A stretch of 64,000 nucleotides of DNA from Rhodospirillales bacterium 24-66-33 (GCA_002281855.1 NCHQ01000015.1:1-64000); one strand, 5' to 3'; shown: positions 38,681-47,544, counted from the first letter of the stretch. A program made the numbers and translations. Notes: generated from the letters alone by a model not told the origin.

Positions 38681-39268
38681 TCAAAACTTGAGCGCCTTGG
38701 CGTAGGTCAGGAGATCCTGCGCGACTTCGCCGATGCGCTTGTTCTGGTCCATCGCGAGCTTGCGCAGCAGCTTGTAGGCCGCTTCCTCGCCGATGCCCTT
38801 CTGCTCCATCAACAGGCCCTTGGCACGATCGACGGTCTTGCGCTCGACCAGCGACAGGCGCGCCCGCTCCAGCTCCTCGCGCATCGAGTGATAGCGATTG
38901 AAGTGTGCGACCGCGACATCGACGACCGGCTGCACGCGATCCTGGGTGAGGCCCTTCACGACATAGGCCGAGACGCCGGCCTCCATCCCGGCGGCGATCG
39001 TCGCGGGATCGGAGCGGTCGGCGAACAGCGCGATCGGCCGCGGCTGTTGCTCGGTCGTGCGCCGCAGATCCTCGATCGCGTCGCGGCCGGGATTGTCGAT
39101 GCTGATCACGATGACGTCGGGTTGCAGGACGCTGACGCGCATCGCCAGATCGTAGGTGCCGTCCAGCCGCGCCAGCAAAACGTAGCCGGCATCGCGCAGC
39201 CCCGACTCCACGATCTCGGCGCGGGCGGGATTGTCATCGATCAGCACGACGGACAGCGGTTTAGACAC
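38681..39268 (-). CDS. nasT: ANTAR-domain RNA-binding antiterminator NasT
   Basis: 195 residues from a GTG start. Residues 1-120 are a receiver-like domain (SVVLIDDNPARAEIVESGL, with D58 in ISIDNPGRD), and about 130-190 are the ANTAR domain (ERKTVDRAKGLLMEQKGIGE, AAYKLLRKLAMDQNKRIGEV). NasT binds paired hexaloop RNA hairpins to prevent termination in nitrate assimilation leaders; such a target lies 207 bp downstream. Its own stop precedes the sigma54 promoter, so it is transcribed separately from nasS, possibly with the kinase gene 56 bp upstream. Confidence 0.92.
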   Translation of the reverse strand: MSKPLSVVLIDDNPARAEIVESGLRDAGYVLLARLDGTYDLAMRVSVLQPDVIVISIDNPGRDAIEDLRRTTEQQPRPIALFADRSDPATIAAGMEAGVSAYVVKGLTQDRVQPVVDVAVAHFNRYHSMREELERARLSLVERKTVDRAKGLLMEQKGIGEEAAYKLLRKLAMDQNKRIGEVAQDLLTYAKALKF

Positions 39269-39324
39269 GGGCGGCGGCTACAACTCTCTTCAAGCCGCGG
39301 GGCGCAACTTCCGTGCCACCGATG

Positions 39325-41244
39325 TTACGGCGCCGATTCGACGCGCTTTCCGTCCGCCCAGCGTCCCGGGCTCGTCTTGCCGTCGGCATCGGTGACCTGG
39401 CCGTAGCCGTTGCGCTGTCCGCCGCGAAAGCCACCCTCGTAACGCTCGCGCTCGCCGATCCGTTCGACGCCCGGTCCGTCGAGGACGTCGCCGTGAAACT
39501 CGCCGCCCTGCACCACGTTCGGGTCGACCAGCGTGCGGCGGATGCCCAGTCCCTCAAGACGGCCGCCGACGAAATTGCCTTCGGACCGTTCAACGCCGGG
39601 CTTCTCGCGCAGGCCCAGGCCAGTCGACTTGCCGTCCTTCCACTGTCCGGCATAACGCGTGTCGTCGGCGAGCCGCACTGTGCCGAGACCGGTCATCAGG
39701 TCTGCGCTCCAGTCGCCGGCCTGGCGCTCGCCATTGCCCAGCTCCGCGACGCCAAGTCCCTGTCGCTTTCCGTCGACGACCTGGCCGACATAGCTCGCAC
39801 CACCGCTATAGCTGAGACGCTCGCCGTTCTCGAGGTCGGGCCGCGCAGCCCGAGCCGCCACGATGCGCGCTTCGCCAGCCATGGCGCGCGCGGCTCGGGC
39901 CGCTTCCTCGGCGCGCTCGAACGCGGCGCGCGCCTCTGTGGCCGCACGCGTCGCTTGCTCGCCCAGCGCCTTCTGTCCCGTATCGGGCGCCGCGACGGGC
40001 GGCTTGGCTGGTACCGGGTTCGTCGGGACGGGAGGAACAGGCGTCGGTGATGCCTCCGCCTGCGACGATTCCGTCGGCCCGCCAATGGGGACGGGCGACG
40101 GCAGGTTTGACTGTGTCTCCACCGCCGGCGCGCCAAGGAAGCGCTCGCGAATTTGCGGCGCGTACTTCCAGGTCGCCGCGGCAGCCACCAGCAGCAGCAC
40201 GATCGGCAGGCGCCGGCGGGCAAAGCCCTTGCGCCGCGAGACAGGCGCCCCGGAGTCGATCTCCTCGGTCGGAGGCCGACTGGCGCCACCGAGCCGCGGG
40301 CCCGACGCGACCTGCGCCGGCACGGGCTCGATCGTCATGCGTTGCGTCGGCGCATCCTCGATGCGCGGCAGCGCCCCACCGAACAGCGTGCGCCACTCCG
40401 CGATGGATTGCGGCCGCTGCTCGGGCGCGAAGGCCAGGCCGCGGTCGATGGCCGACAGCATCGACGGATCGAAGCGGTCGGCATGGGTCGCCACGAGCGG
40501 CCGGTACGGGTCCGTGCCCACCCGGCTCACCGCCTCGGGTGGCGGGGAACCCGTGATCGTGTGATGCAGCACGGCCGCCGTCGCGTAGATGTCGGTCCAC
40601 GGACCCTGCTTGCCGTCCATCGCGTATTGCTCGATCGGCGCATATTGCGGCGTCAGGATGCTGGTCAGGGTGCGCGTGCGGCCGCCCATCGCCTGACGCG
40701 CGGCGCCGAAGTCGATCAGGATGGGCACGCCGTCGCGCCGGACGATCACGTTCGACGGCTTGATGTCGCGATGCAGGAAGCCCTGGGCGTGCACGGCGCC
40801 GAGGCCGCTCAGCATGCCTTCGGTCAGGCGGCGGATCTCGTCGGGCTGCAGGCGGCGGCCGGGCTGGCGCAGGAGCTGCGCGACGCTGTGGCCGTCCTCG
40901 AACTCCATGACCGTATAGGCCGTGCCATTGGCTTCGAAATATCGCAACACCGGCACGATATGGACGTGACGGAACCGCGCCAGCGCCCGCGCCTCGTCGA
41001 GAAAGCGCTCCCGGCCCCAGGTGAAATCATCGGCGAAGCGCGACCCGCGCGGCGCCACCTGGCCATCGGCCCGGCGCGTCGCGAACTCGACAGGCATGTA
41101 TTCCTTGATGGCGACGAACTTGGCGAGCTGGGTGTCGAAGGCCCGGTAGGTGATGCCGAAGCCGCCATGACCGATCAGGGCGTCGAGGCGATAATCGCCC
41201 AGTCGCGTGCCGACCGGCAAAGCTTGATCGTGTTCTGCTGTCAT
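39325..41244 (-). CDS. Membrane Ser/Thr protein kinase with C-terminal MORN repeats
   Basis: 639 residues. Kinase domain about 18-290 with glycine loop IGHGGFGIT (24-32), ATP-binding K47, HRDIKPSN (catalytic D160) and DFG (178-180). One membrane helix at about 346-362 (LPIVLLLVAAAATWKYA), a Pro-rich stretch and an Ala/Glu-rich coiled segment (about 428-468) lead to MORN repeats (about 480-635: YVGQVVDGKRQGLGVAELGN, YAGQWKDGKSTGLG, YEGGFRGGQRNGYGQV) that should face the periplasm. Start: ATG 41244; a GTG at 41250 has better spacing from GAGG. Codirectional with nasT. Confidence 0.85.
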   Translation of the reverse strand: MTAEHDQALPVGTRLGDYRLDALIGHGGFGITYRAFDTQLAKFVAIKEYMPVEFATRRADGQVAPRGSRFADDFTWGRERFLDEARALARFRHVHIVPVLRYFEANGTAYTVMEFEDGHSVAQLLRQPGRRLQPDEIRRLTEGMLSGLGAVHAQGFLHRDIKPSNVIVRRDGVPILIDFGAARQAMGGRTRTLTSILTPQYAPIEQYAMDGKQGPWTDIYATAAVLHHTITGSPPPEAVSRVGTDPYRPLVATHADRFDPSMLSAIDRGLAFAPEQRPQSIAEWRTLFGGALPRIEDAPTQRMTIEPVPAQVASGPRLGGASRPPTEEIDSGAPVSRRKGFARRRLPIVLLLVAAAATWKYAPQIRERFLGAPAVETQSNLPSPVPIGGPTESSQAEASPTPVPPVPTNPVPAKPPVAAPDTGQKALGEQATRAATEARAAFERAEEAARAARAMAGEARIVAARAARPDLENGERLSYSGGASYVGQVVDGKRQGLGVAELGNGERQAGDWSADLMTGLGTVRLADDTRYAGQWKDGKSTGLGLREKPGVERSEGNFVGGRLEGLGIRRTLVDPNVVQGGEFHGDVLDGPGVERIGERERYEGGFRGGQRNGYGQVTDADGKTSPGRWADGKRVESAP

Positions 41245-41310
41245 GGGCACGCGCAACCTCGGCCCCTAGATGCGCGCTCTGGGGCAGCCGCACAAGCGGC
41301 CGAATCGTGA

Positions 41311-41481
41311 CTAGCGGCTGGCGTCCGAGGCGACGAAAGACCGGAGCGGGCCGGCGTCGCGCATTTCGGGCATGAGCTGCATGATCATCAGAAGGACGCA
41401 AAGGCCAATCGCCGTCAGCATCGTGGCAGGACCCGTGCGCAGATAGGGGGTGGGCGTCGAGGCCCGTCGCTCGTCCGTCAT
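41311..41481 (-). CDS. Small single-pass membrane protein
   Basis: 56 residues from ATG with GGAG nine bases upstream. A cytosolic N terminus (MTDERRASTPTPYLRTG) precedes one hydrophobic helix (TMLTAIGLCVLLMIMQLM, about residues 20-37). No family recognised. Same strand as the kinase, 66 bp before its start; a role with the kinase is possible but unproven. Confidence 0.45.
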   Translation of the reverse strand: MTDERRASTPTPYLRTGPATMLTAIGLCVLLMIMQLMPEMRDAGPLRSFVASDASR

Positions 41482-41733
41482 GTCGGACAACTCCAAAAAA
41501 ATCGACTTCGTCAAAATAGCGATGGCTCGAACGGCCCTGAAAATGGGCCAAGCCTGAGACGGAGCATAAATCAAATCGCCCGAGAAATCCAACAAAGCCA
41601 TGGAATTCCAACGGTTTAATAGATGATGTGAAGAACAAAAGCGAACCCCACAAGGCATGGCGTAGGACTTGCGTCACAGTCGGGGTCCAAGATCGGCCGC
41701 GAACTCCGGCGCCAGCCGGGTTAGGATCGTTCC

Positions 41734-42486
41734 ATGAATACAGCTCCACGCGACAATGTCAGGACCCTGGTCCTGACCGGCGCCAGCCGAGGCATCGGCC
41801 ATGCGACCGTCAAGAAATTCAGCGCCAATGGCTGGCGGGTCATCACGATCTCGCGCCAGCCCTTCAGTGCGCTCTGCCCGTGGCCAAGCGGCGGCGAGAA
41901 CCATGTGCAGCTCGATCTCGCCGATCCCGTCGATATCGGCCGCGGCATCGAGCAGATCCGTGCGCGCCTGGCCGGCGGCCGGCTCGACGCGCTGGTCAAC
42001 AACGCCGCTATCTCGCCCAAGGGCAAGGGGGGTGGGAGGCTCGGCGCCATGGACACGCCATTCGATCTCTGGCGGCAGGTCTTCAACGTCAACTTCTTCG
42101 CCCCCGTGGCACTAGCCCGCGGCCTGGTCGACGAGCTGTCGAAGGCGCAGGGATGTGTCGTCAACGTGACGTCGATCGCCGGCAGCCGCGTCCATCCGTT
42201 CGCGGGCTCGGCCTATGCGACCTCTAAGGCCGCACTCGCGGCGCTCACCCGCGAGATGAGCCACGATTTCGGACCGCGCGGCATTCGCGTGAATGCGATC
42301 GCGCCCGGCGAGATCGACACCGCGATCCTGTCGCCCGGCACGGAAAAGATCGTCGAGGAGCAGATCCCGATGCGACGGCTCGGCACGCCCGACGAAGTGG
42401 CGGACGTGATTCACTTCCTTTGCGAGAAGGGATCGAGTTACGTTTCCGGCGCCGAGATCCAGATCAACGGCGGCCAGCACGTGTAG
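41734..42486 (+). CDS. Short-chain dehydrogenase/reductase (SDR)
   Basis: 250 residues. Classical SDR: TGASRGIGHA (TGxxxGxG) at residues 15-24, LVNNAAISPKG (NNAG-like), catalytic Ser in NVTSIAGSRVHPF, YATSK (Tyr-x3-Lys) near 160-164, and the C-terminal IRVNAIAPGEIDTAI. NAD(P)-dependent oxidoreductase, substrate unknown. First gene of a four-gene strand-coherent group; 9 bp before the next gene. Confidence 0.92.
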   Translation: MNTAPRDNVRTLVLTGASRGIGHATVKKFSANGWRVITISRQPFSALCPWPSGGENHVQLDLADPVDIGRGIEQIRARLAGGRLDALVNNAAISPKGKGGGRLGAMDTPFDLWRQVFNVNFFAPVALARGLVDELSKAQGCVVNVTSIAGSRVHPFAGSAYATSKAALAALTREMSHDFGPRGIRVNAIAPGEIDTAILSPGTEKIVEEQIPMRRLGTPDEVADVIHFLCEKGSSYVSGAEIQINGGQHV

Positions 42487-42495
42487 GAGTTCGCG

Positions 42496-43299
42496 ATGGA
42501 CAGCACGATCACCAGCTTCAAGGGCGAGACCGGCCGCGACGCGCGGCGGCGCATCCGTGCAGGGGCCGCCCGCCTGCCCACTTCCGGCATGGCGCCGGGC
42601 TATGTCCAGGGCAACCTCGCGATCCTGCCCCAGGCGCTCGCCGCCGACTTCGCCCGTTTCTGCATGCTGAACCCCAAGCCCTGCCCCCTGCTCGGCCAGT
42701 CCGAGCCGGGCGACTGGCGCCTGCCGACCCTGGGCGAGGATCTCGACATCCGCACCGACATCCCGCTCTACCGCATCTGGAAGAACGGTGAGCTGGTCGA
42801 GGAAGTCACCGACCTCAAGAATGTGTGGCGCGACGACCTCGTCTCCTTCGTGCTGGGCTGCTCCTTCTCCTTCGAGGAGGCGCTGGTCGAGAACGGCCTC
42901 GAGCTCCGCCACCAGACCTGCAACAGCAACGTGCCGATGTTCCGTACCAACATCGAATGCGCGCCGGCCGGCCCGTTCCATGGCCCGATGGTCGTGTCGA
43001 TGCGCCCGTTCAAGCCCGCCGATGCGATCCGCGCGGTGCAGGTGACGACGCGCTTCCCCTCGGTGCATGGCGCCCCCGTGCATCTCGGCAAGCCCGAGAT
43101 GATCGGCATCAAGGACATCGCCAAGCCCGACTACGGCGACGGTGTGCCGGTCCGCGACGACGAGCTGCCCGTCTTCTGGGCCTGCGGCGTCACCCCGCAA
43201 TCGGTCGTGGCGACGGTGAAGCCCGAATTCTGCATCACCCACGCGCCGGGCTACATGCTCGTCACCGACCTGCTCAACTCGCGCCTGGCCATCCTCTGA
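42496..43299 (+). CDS. D-glutamate cyclase-like / putative hydro-lyase (DUF1445)
   Basis: 267 residues, ATG behind GGAG. Family blocks: the N-terminal [20 protein letters not shown] and [11 protein letters not shown], central [35 protein letters not shown] and [20 protein letters not shown], and the C-terminal [11 protein letters not shown] and [14 protein letters not shown]. Family members include mitochondrial D-glutamate cyclase and bacterial putative hydro-lyases. The substrate here is unknown. Two bases separate it from the DUF2848 gene. Confidence 0.88.
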   Translation: MDSTITSFKGETGRDARRRIRAGAARLPTSGMAPGYVQGNLAILPQALAADFARFCMLNPKPCPLLGQSEPGDWRLPTLGEDLDIRTDIPLYRIWKNGELVEEVTDLKNVWRDDLVSFVLGCSFSFEEALVENGLELRHQTCNSNVPMFRTNIECAPAGPFHGPMVVSMRPFKPADAIRAVQVTTRFPSVHGAPVHLGKPEMIGIKDIAKPDYGDGVPVRDDELPVFWACGVTPQSVVATVKPEFCITHAPGYMLVTDLLNSRLAIL

Positions 43300-43301
43300 C
43301 G

Positions 43302-43988
43302 ATGGCGCACCTGGAATTCGAGGGCCACGCCAAGGGCGCGGTCGAGAAGGTCGCGGTCGACATCAAGGATCTCGTCATCGCCGGCTGGACCGGCCGCGAC
43401 GTGACCGCGCTCAATCATCACATCGAGGAACTCAAGGCGATCGGCGTACAGCCACCGTCGCGGGTGCCGATCTATTACCGCGCCGCCGCGCAAATGCTGA
43501 CCCAGGCCGATCGCATCCAGGTGCTGGGCGAGGACAGTTCGGGCGAGGTCGAGCCGGTGCTGATCGGCGCCGCCGACCGGCTCTGGGTGACGGTCGGCGC
43601 CGACCATACCGACCGCAAGGTCGAGAGCTACGGAATCGCCGTCTCCAAGCAGATGTGCGCCAAGCCCATCGGCCGCACCGCCTGGCGCTTCGAGGAAGTC
43701 GAGGCACACTGGGATCAGCTGGTTCTGCGCAGCTTCGTGCAGGAAGGCGGCAAGAAAGTCCTCTATCAGGAAGGGCCGCTGTCCAAGATCCGCGATCCGC
43801 GCGAGCTGATCTTCGCCTGGAAGGACAACAAGAGGCTGCCGATGGGCACCGTGATGTTCTGCGGCACCATGCCCGCCCTCGGTGGTATCCGCTCCTCGCC
43901 GCGCTTCGAGATGGAACTCGAGGATCCCGTGCTCGGACGCAAGATCAGCCACGCCTACGACATCGAGACGCTGCCGATCATCGCCTGA
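43302..43988 (+). CDS. DUF2848 family protein
   Basis: 228 residues, ATG start. Family features: an N-terminal VKDLVIAGWTGRD-like block (DIKDLVIAGWTGRDV), PSRVPIYYRAAAQMLT, and the later GTVMFCGTMPALGGIRSS. The fold resembles the fumarylacetoacetate hydrolase superfamily, which would suit cleavage or hydration of a dicarboxylic intermediate, but no reaction is proven. Directly downstream of the DUF1445 gene, with which it often sits. Confidence 0.8.
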   Translation: MAHLEFEGHAKGAVEKVAVDIKDLVIAGWTGRDVTALNHHIEELKAIGVQPPSRVPIYYRAAAQMLTQADRIQVLGEDSSGEVEPVLIGAADRLWVTVGADHTDRKVESYGIAVSKQMCAKPIGRTAWRFEEVEAHWDQLVLRSFVQEGGKKVLYQEGPLSKIRDPRELIFAWKDNKRLPMGTVMFCGTMPALGGIRSSPRFEMELEDPVLGRKISHAYDIETLPIIA

Positions 43989-44099
43989 AGTCGGTCTGCT
44001 TCGCGAAGACGCATGGCCTGTATGCAGGACGGGGCTGCAGCTCGGGCCTTGCGTGAACGGCGTCCCTAAACGTACGTTCAGCGCCTTCGGGAGGAACAA

Positions 44100-45305
44100 G
44101 TGACCACGATCAAGGGCGCCTACGACGGCATTACCGTTCTCGACTTCACGCAGGGCATCGCGGGGCCGCACGCGTCCATGCTGCTCGCGCTGCACGGCGC
44201 CGACGTCATCAAGATCGAGCCGCCGGAAGGCGACTGGGGCCGCGCGCTGGGCGAGCTGAAGGGCGATCACTGCGCCCATTCGGTCGCCTTCAACCGTGGC
44301 AAGCGGTCGATCGCGCTGGATCTCAAGTCCGCCGACGGCGTCGAGGTCGTGAAGAAGATCGCCGCCAAGGCGCATGTCGTGATGGAAAGCTTCCGCCCCG
44401 GCGTCATCTCGCGGCTGGGCTTCGGCTACGAGGACATCAGGAAGATCAATCCGAACGTCATCTACTGCTCGGTGTCGGGCTTCGGCCAGACCGGCCCCTA
44501 CAGCAAGCGTCCGACGGTCGACGGCCTGATCCAGGCGTTCAGCGGCATGATGGTGATGAACAAGATGCCGGACGGCACGCCGTGGCGGCAGGGCATGATC
44601 GCCGTCGACGTGACGACCGGCCTCTACACCTTCCAGGCGCTGGCGACGGCGCTGATGCGCCAGTTCCGCTACAATGAAGGTTGCTTCATCGATTCGAGCC
44701 TGATGCGCGCCGCGGCCGCCTTCCAGGGCGCCAAGCTGATGGAGTGGGTGTTCTCCAAGGGCGCGCCGCCGGTGCTCTACATGCCGGCCGGCAGCTACAA
44801 GACATCGAACGGCTACATCATGGTGAGCGCCATGCGGCCGCACCATTTCCGGCTGCTGTTCGAGCTGATCGGCCGCCAGGACATCGCCGACGATCCGGAT
44901 CTGCAGAGCCACGAGAGCCGCATCAAGAACGCGGCCAAGATCATCAAGGCGCTGAACGAGACGATGCCGACCAAGACCACCGAGGAGTGGATCGCGATCC
45001 TGCAGCCCAAGGACGTGTTCTGCGAGCGGGTGAACAATTACTCCGACTATCTCGACCATCCGCACGTCAAGGAATCGGGTGCCATCGACTGGATCGAGCA
45101 GGACGGGTTCGGCCGCATGCCCGTCGCCAACATCGCGGGCCTGCCGCCCGCGTCGCAGCATGCACCGCAGCAGCACGCGCCGCATGTCGGCGAGGACGGG
45201 CCGACCATCCTGAGCGAGTTGGGCTACGGCGGCGCCGAGATCGACGCGATGCTGGCGCGCGGCGGTGTGCGGGCGCCCGCGCCGGCCGTCAAGGCAGCGG
45301 ACTGA
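44100..45305 (+). CDS. CaiB/BaiF (family III) CoA transferase
   Basis: 401 residues from GTG behind GGGAGGAACA. Family signatures: ITVLDFTQGIAGPHASMLLA, LHGADVIKIEPPEGDWGR, NRGKRSIALDLKSADG, MESFRPGVISRLGFGYED and IYCSVSGFGQTGPYSKRP. It would move CoA between organic acids. It is 111 bp after DUF2848 and may belong to the same unit with the SDR and DUF1445 genes, suggesting catabolism of an organic acid via a CoA thioester. Its last 17 bp overlap the P-loop gene on the other strand. Confidence 0.9.
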   Translation: MTTIKGAYDGITVLDFTQGIAGPHASMLLALHGADVIKIEPPEGDWGRALGELKGDHCAHSVAFNRGKRSIALDLKSADGVEVVKKIAAKAHVVMESFRPGVISRLGFGYEDIRKINPNVIYCSVSGFGQTGPYSKRPTVDGLIQAFSGMMVMNKMPDGTPWRQGMIAVDVTTGLYTFQALATALMRQFRYNEGCFIDSSLMRAAAAFQGAKLMEWVFSKGAPPVLYMPAGSYKTSNGYIMVSAMRPHHFRLLFELIGRQDIADDPDLQSHESRIKNAAKIIKALNETMPTKTTEEWIAILQPKDVFCERVNNYSDYLDHPHVKESGAIDWIEQDGFGRMPVANIAGLPPASQHAPQQHAPHVGEDGPTILSELGYGGAEIDAMLARGGVRAPAPAVKAAD

Positions 45306-45816
45306 GCACGAAGCGTTCGATGTCGCGGCGGCTGCACAGCCGCACGATGCGCTTCTCGCCGCCCAGCGCTTCGCACTCCTTGGCGAAGCGCTCGCGATTG
45401 CGGCGATGCGTCTTCAGCGCATAGAGCAGGATCGAGTTCCGGCTGAGGAAGGCGTTGGACAGGGTCTCGCGATTGCCGGTGCCCCAGAGTTCTTCGCGCG
45501 TGACGGCGCGCTTCACCGTGCGCCGCAGCAGGCGCGACATCACGACGGGTAAGGGCAGGTCGAGCCAGACCAGCGTGTCGGCCGGCCGCCACACGAGATC
45601 CCTCACCTGGCCGTAATTACCGACAACGATCCAGCCGTCTTCGGCGGTCTCGCGCTCGACGCGATGACGGAACAGATCGACCGGCGCCGGCTGCCAGTCA
45701 CGCCCCCAGAAGAGCGCATCGAGCTCGACGAGACGCAGGCCGGCGCGCTCGGCGAGGCGCTCGGCCAGCCAGCTCTTGCCTGATCCCGTCGTTCCGAACA
45801 CCGCCACCCGTCGCAT
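45289..45816 (-). CDS. P-loop kinase-like protein (adenylate-kinase / topology-modulation type)
   Basis: 175 residues. ATG 45816 is chosen over a TTG two codons upstream. Walker A is FGTTGSGKSWLAERL near residue 8; the following LVELDALFWGRDWQPAP and WIVVGNYGQVRDLVW match the family of small P-loop proteins annotated as FlaR-like or topology modulation factors, which probably phosphorylate a small molecule. The C-terminal part is basic (RRTVKRAVTREELW). Convergent with the CoA transferase gene. Confidence 0.75.
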   Translation of the reverse strand: MRRVAVFGTTGSGKSWLAERLAERAGLRLVELDALFWGRDWQPAPVDLFRHRVERETAEDGWIVVGNYGQVRDLVWRPADTLVWLDLPLPVVMSRLLRRTVKRAVTREELWGTGNRETLSNAFLSRNSILLYALKTHRRNRERFAKECEALGGEKRIVRLCSRRDIERFVLSPLP

Positions 45817-45921
45817 GGACAAACTCTAGCGTCGGCCGGCGCCGTCCCGCAGGAACGCTTTTCGCCACACCCCCACCACCGCCGCTGTTGCCGCGTGGCA
45901 GCGGATCGGGGACAGTCGCCC

Positions 45922-46590
45922 ATGCATATCGGACTCATTGCCGGCATCGGACCGGCCGCCACCGATTTCTACTATCGGGGGCTGATCGACCGGCACGTCG
46001 CCGGCGGCCTCCCGCTCGACCTCACCATGGCGCATGCAGACGTGCGGGAGATGAGCCGCAATCTGGTCAGCAAGAATCCGAAGAAGCAGGCGGAGATCTT
46101 CGCGGGGTTGGCGCAGCGGCTGAAGGCGGCCGGCGCGCAGGCCGTCGCCGTCACTTCGATGGGCGGCCATTTCTGCGTGAATGAGCTCATGGCGATCTCG
46201 CCGCTGCCGGTGCTCAACGCCATCCCCGCGGTCGATGCGTCGCTGGCTGCAGGGAAGTTCCGGAAGATCGGCATCCTGGGGACCCGCACGGTCATGGAAT
46301 CGAAGCTCTATGGCGGCATCCCCTCGGTGGAGGTCGTCCCGACGGAAGGCGCCGCGCTCGATCTCGTCCACGACACCTACGTCGCGATGGCGACGATCGG
46401 ACACGTGACCGAGGCCCAGCGCCAGGTCTTCTTCGAGGCCGGTCGCGCGCTTTGCGCGCGGGGCGCCGAGGCGATCCTGCTGGGCGGCACCGACCTCTTC
46501 CTGGCCTTCGCCGGCCACGATCCCGGCTTTCCCGTCATCGACTGCGCCGACATCCATGTCGACGCGATCCACGCCACATCGGCCGCCTGA
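45922..46590 (+). CDS. Aspartate/glutamate racemase-family protein lacking both catalytic cysteines
   Basis: 222 residues, ATG behind GGGGA. The fold is clear (HIGLIAGIGPAATDFYYRGL, AEIFAGLAQRLKAAGAQAVA, GKFRKIGILGTRTVMESKLY). At the two positions where active racemases have Cys (PCNTAH and GCTE), this protein has VTSMGGHF (Ser79) and LGGTDL (Gly189). So the normal two-base racemase mechanism is not possible; another reaction (decarboxylation, lyase) or a binding role is likelier. Two genes of the same strand follow at 17 bp. Confidence 0.8.
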   Translation: MHIGLIAGIGPAATDFYYRGLIDRHVAGGLPLDLTMAHADVREMSRNLVSKNPKKQAEIFAGLAQRLKAAGAQAVAVTSMGGHFCVNELMAISPLPVLNAIPAVDASLAAGKFRKIGILGTRTVMESKLYGGIPSVEVVPTEGAALDLVHDTYVAMATIGHVTEAQRQVFFEAGRALCARGAEAILLGGTDLFLAFAGHDPGFPVIDCADIHVDAIHATSAA

Positions 46591-46607
46591 CGGCCCGGAG
46601 CATCCAC

Positions 46608-47429
46608 ATGGCCGAAGATACCCGCCCCCGCCGCTTCGCCGTCCTGATCGACGCCGACAACACCTCTCCACGCATCGCCGCCGGCCTGTTCGAGGAGATC
46701 GCCAAGTTCGGCGAAGCCAGCGTTCGCCGCATCTACGGCGACTTCTCGAGCACACGCCTCAAGTCATGGGCCGAGATTCTGCAGAAATACGCGATCGATC
46801 CCTACCAGCAGTTCGCCTACACGTCGGGCAAGAACGCCTCCGACATCGCACTCGTGATCGATGCAATGGACCTGCTGCACAGCCGGCGGTTCGACGGCTT
46901 CTGCCTCGTCTCGTCCGACAGCGACTTCACACGACTTGCATCCCGTCTGCGCGAGGAGGGCGCCGACGTCTATGGCTTCGGCGCACAGAAGACGCCCGAA
47001 AGCTTCCGGCAGGCCTGCCGCCGGTTCATCTACACTGAGAACCTCCTGCCCGAGGCCGCGGGGACCACGCCCGGCGAGGGCGCGACGGCCAATTCCCTGC
47101 AGCCTGCGAGCGCGGCCATCCCCTTCCTGACCAAGGCTATTGCGCAGATGGAAACGGAGGACGGCTGGGTAAGCCTCGGCGCGGTCGGCCAGCGCCTCGC
47201 CAACATCGCGTCGGACTTCGACCCGCGCACCTACGGCTTCCGCAAGCTCAGCGACCTGATCCGCAAGACCGGGGCCTTCGACATGGAACAGCCGGATGGA
47301 CGGACCGTGCGGATTCGGGCCAAGCCGCCCCAGCCCGTTGCGGAAGGCGCGCCCGCCCGCGGTCGCGGCCGGGGCCGGGGACGAGGCAGAGGAGCCGCTT
47401 CCGCCACGCCGCGGTCTCAATCGACATAG
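46608..47429 (+). CDS. NYN-domain RNase with LOTUS/OST-HTH domain and RG-repeat tail
   Basis: 273 residues from ATG. The NYN (PIN-like) nuclease domain is at about 10-140, with acidic residues in AVLIDADNTS (D15, D17), NASDIALVIDAMDLL and CLVSSDSDFTRLA. An OST-HTH/LOTUS RNA-binding domain lies at about 163-240 (GWVSLGAVGQRLANIASDF, YGFRKLSDLIRKTGAFDM). The tail has an RG repeat (RGRGRGRGRGRG), typical of RNA binding. It probably cuts or handles RNA in the cytoplasm. It follows the racemase homologue by 17 bp, so may be co-transcribed. Confidence 0.87.
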   Translation: MAEDTRPRRFAVLIDADNTSPRIAAGLFEEIAKFGEASVRRIYGDFSSTRLKSWAEILQKYAIDPYQQFAYTSGKNASDIALVIDAMDLLHSRRFDGFCLVSSDSDFTRLASRLREEGADVYGFGAQKTPESFRQACRRFIYTENLLPEAAGTTPGEGATANSLQPASAAIPFLTKAIAQMETEDGWVSLGAVGQRLANIASDFDPRTYGFRKLSDLIRKTGAFDMEQPDGRTVRIRAKPPQPVAEGAPARGRGRGRGRGRGAASATPRSQST

Positions 47430-47544
47430 TCGCCGAAGAGTCGCAGCGCTGGGCCACTTCGCTCGTTGCTTTTGTCCAGGCCGCCCCCTAAGCCCGATTT
47501 GCGGTTGCCGACGCCCGCTCCTCTTCTCAAGGAAATTCACTCGT

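Noticed and set aside
43251..45185. Minus-strand 644-codon frame over DUF2848 and CoA transferase
   Set aside because: Shadow; no family features.
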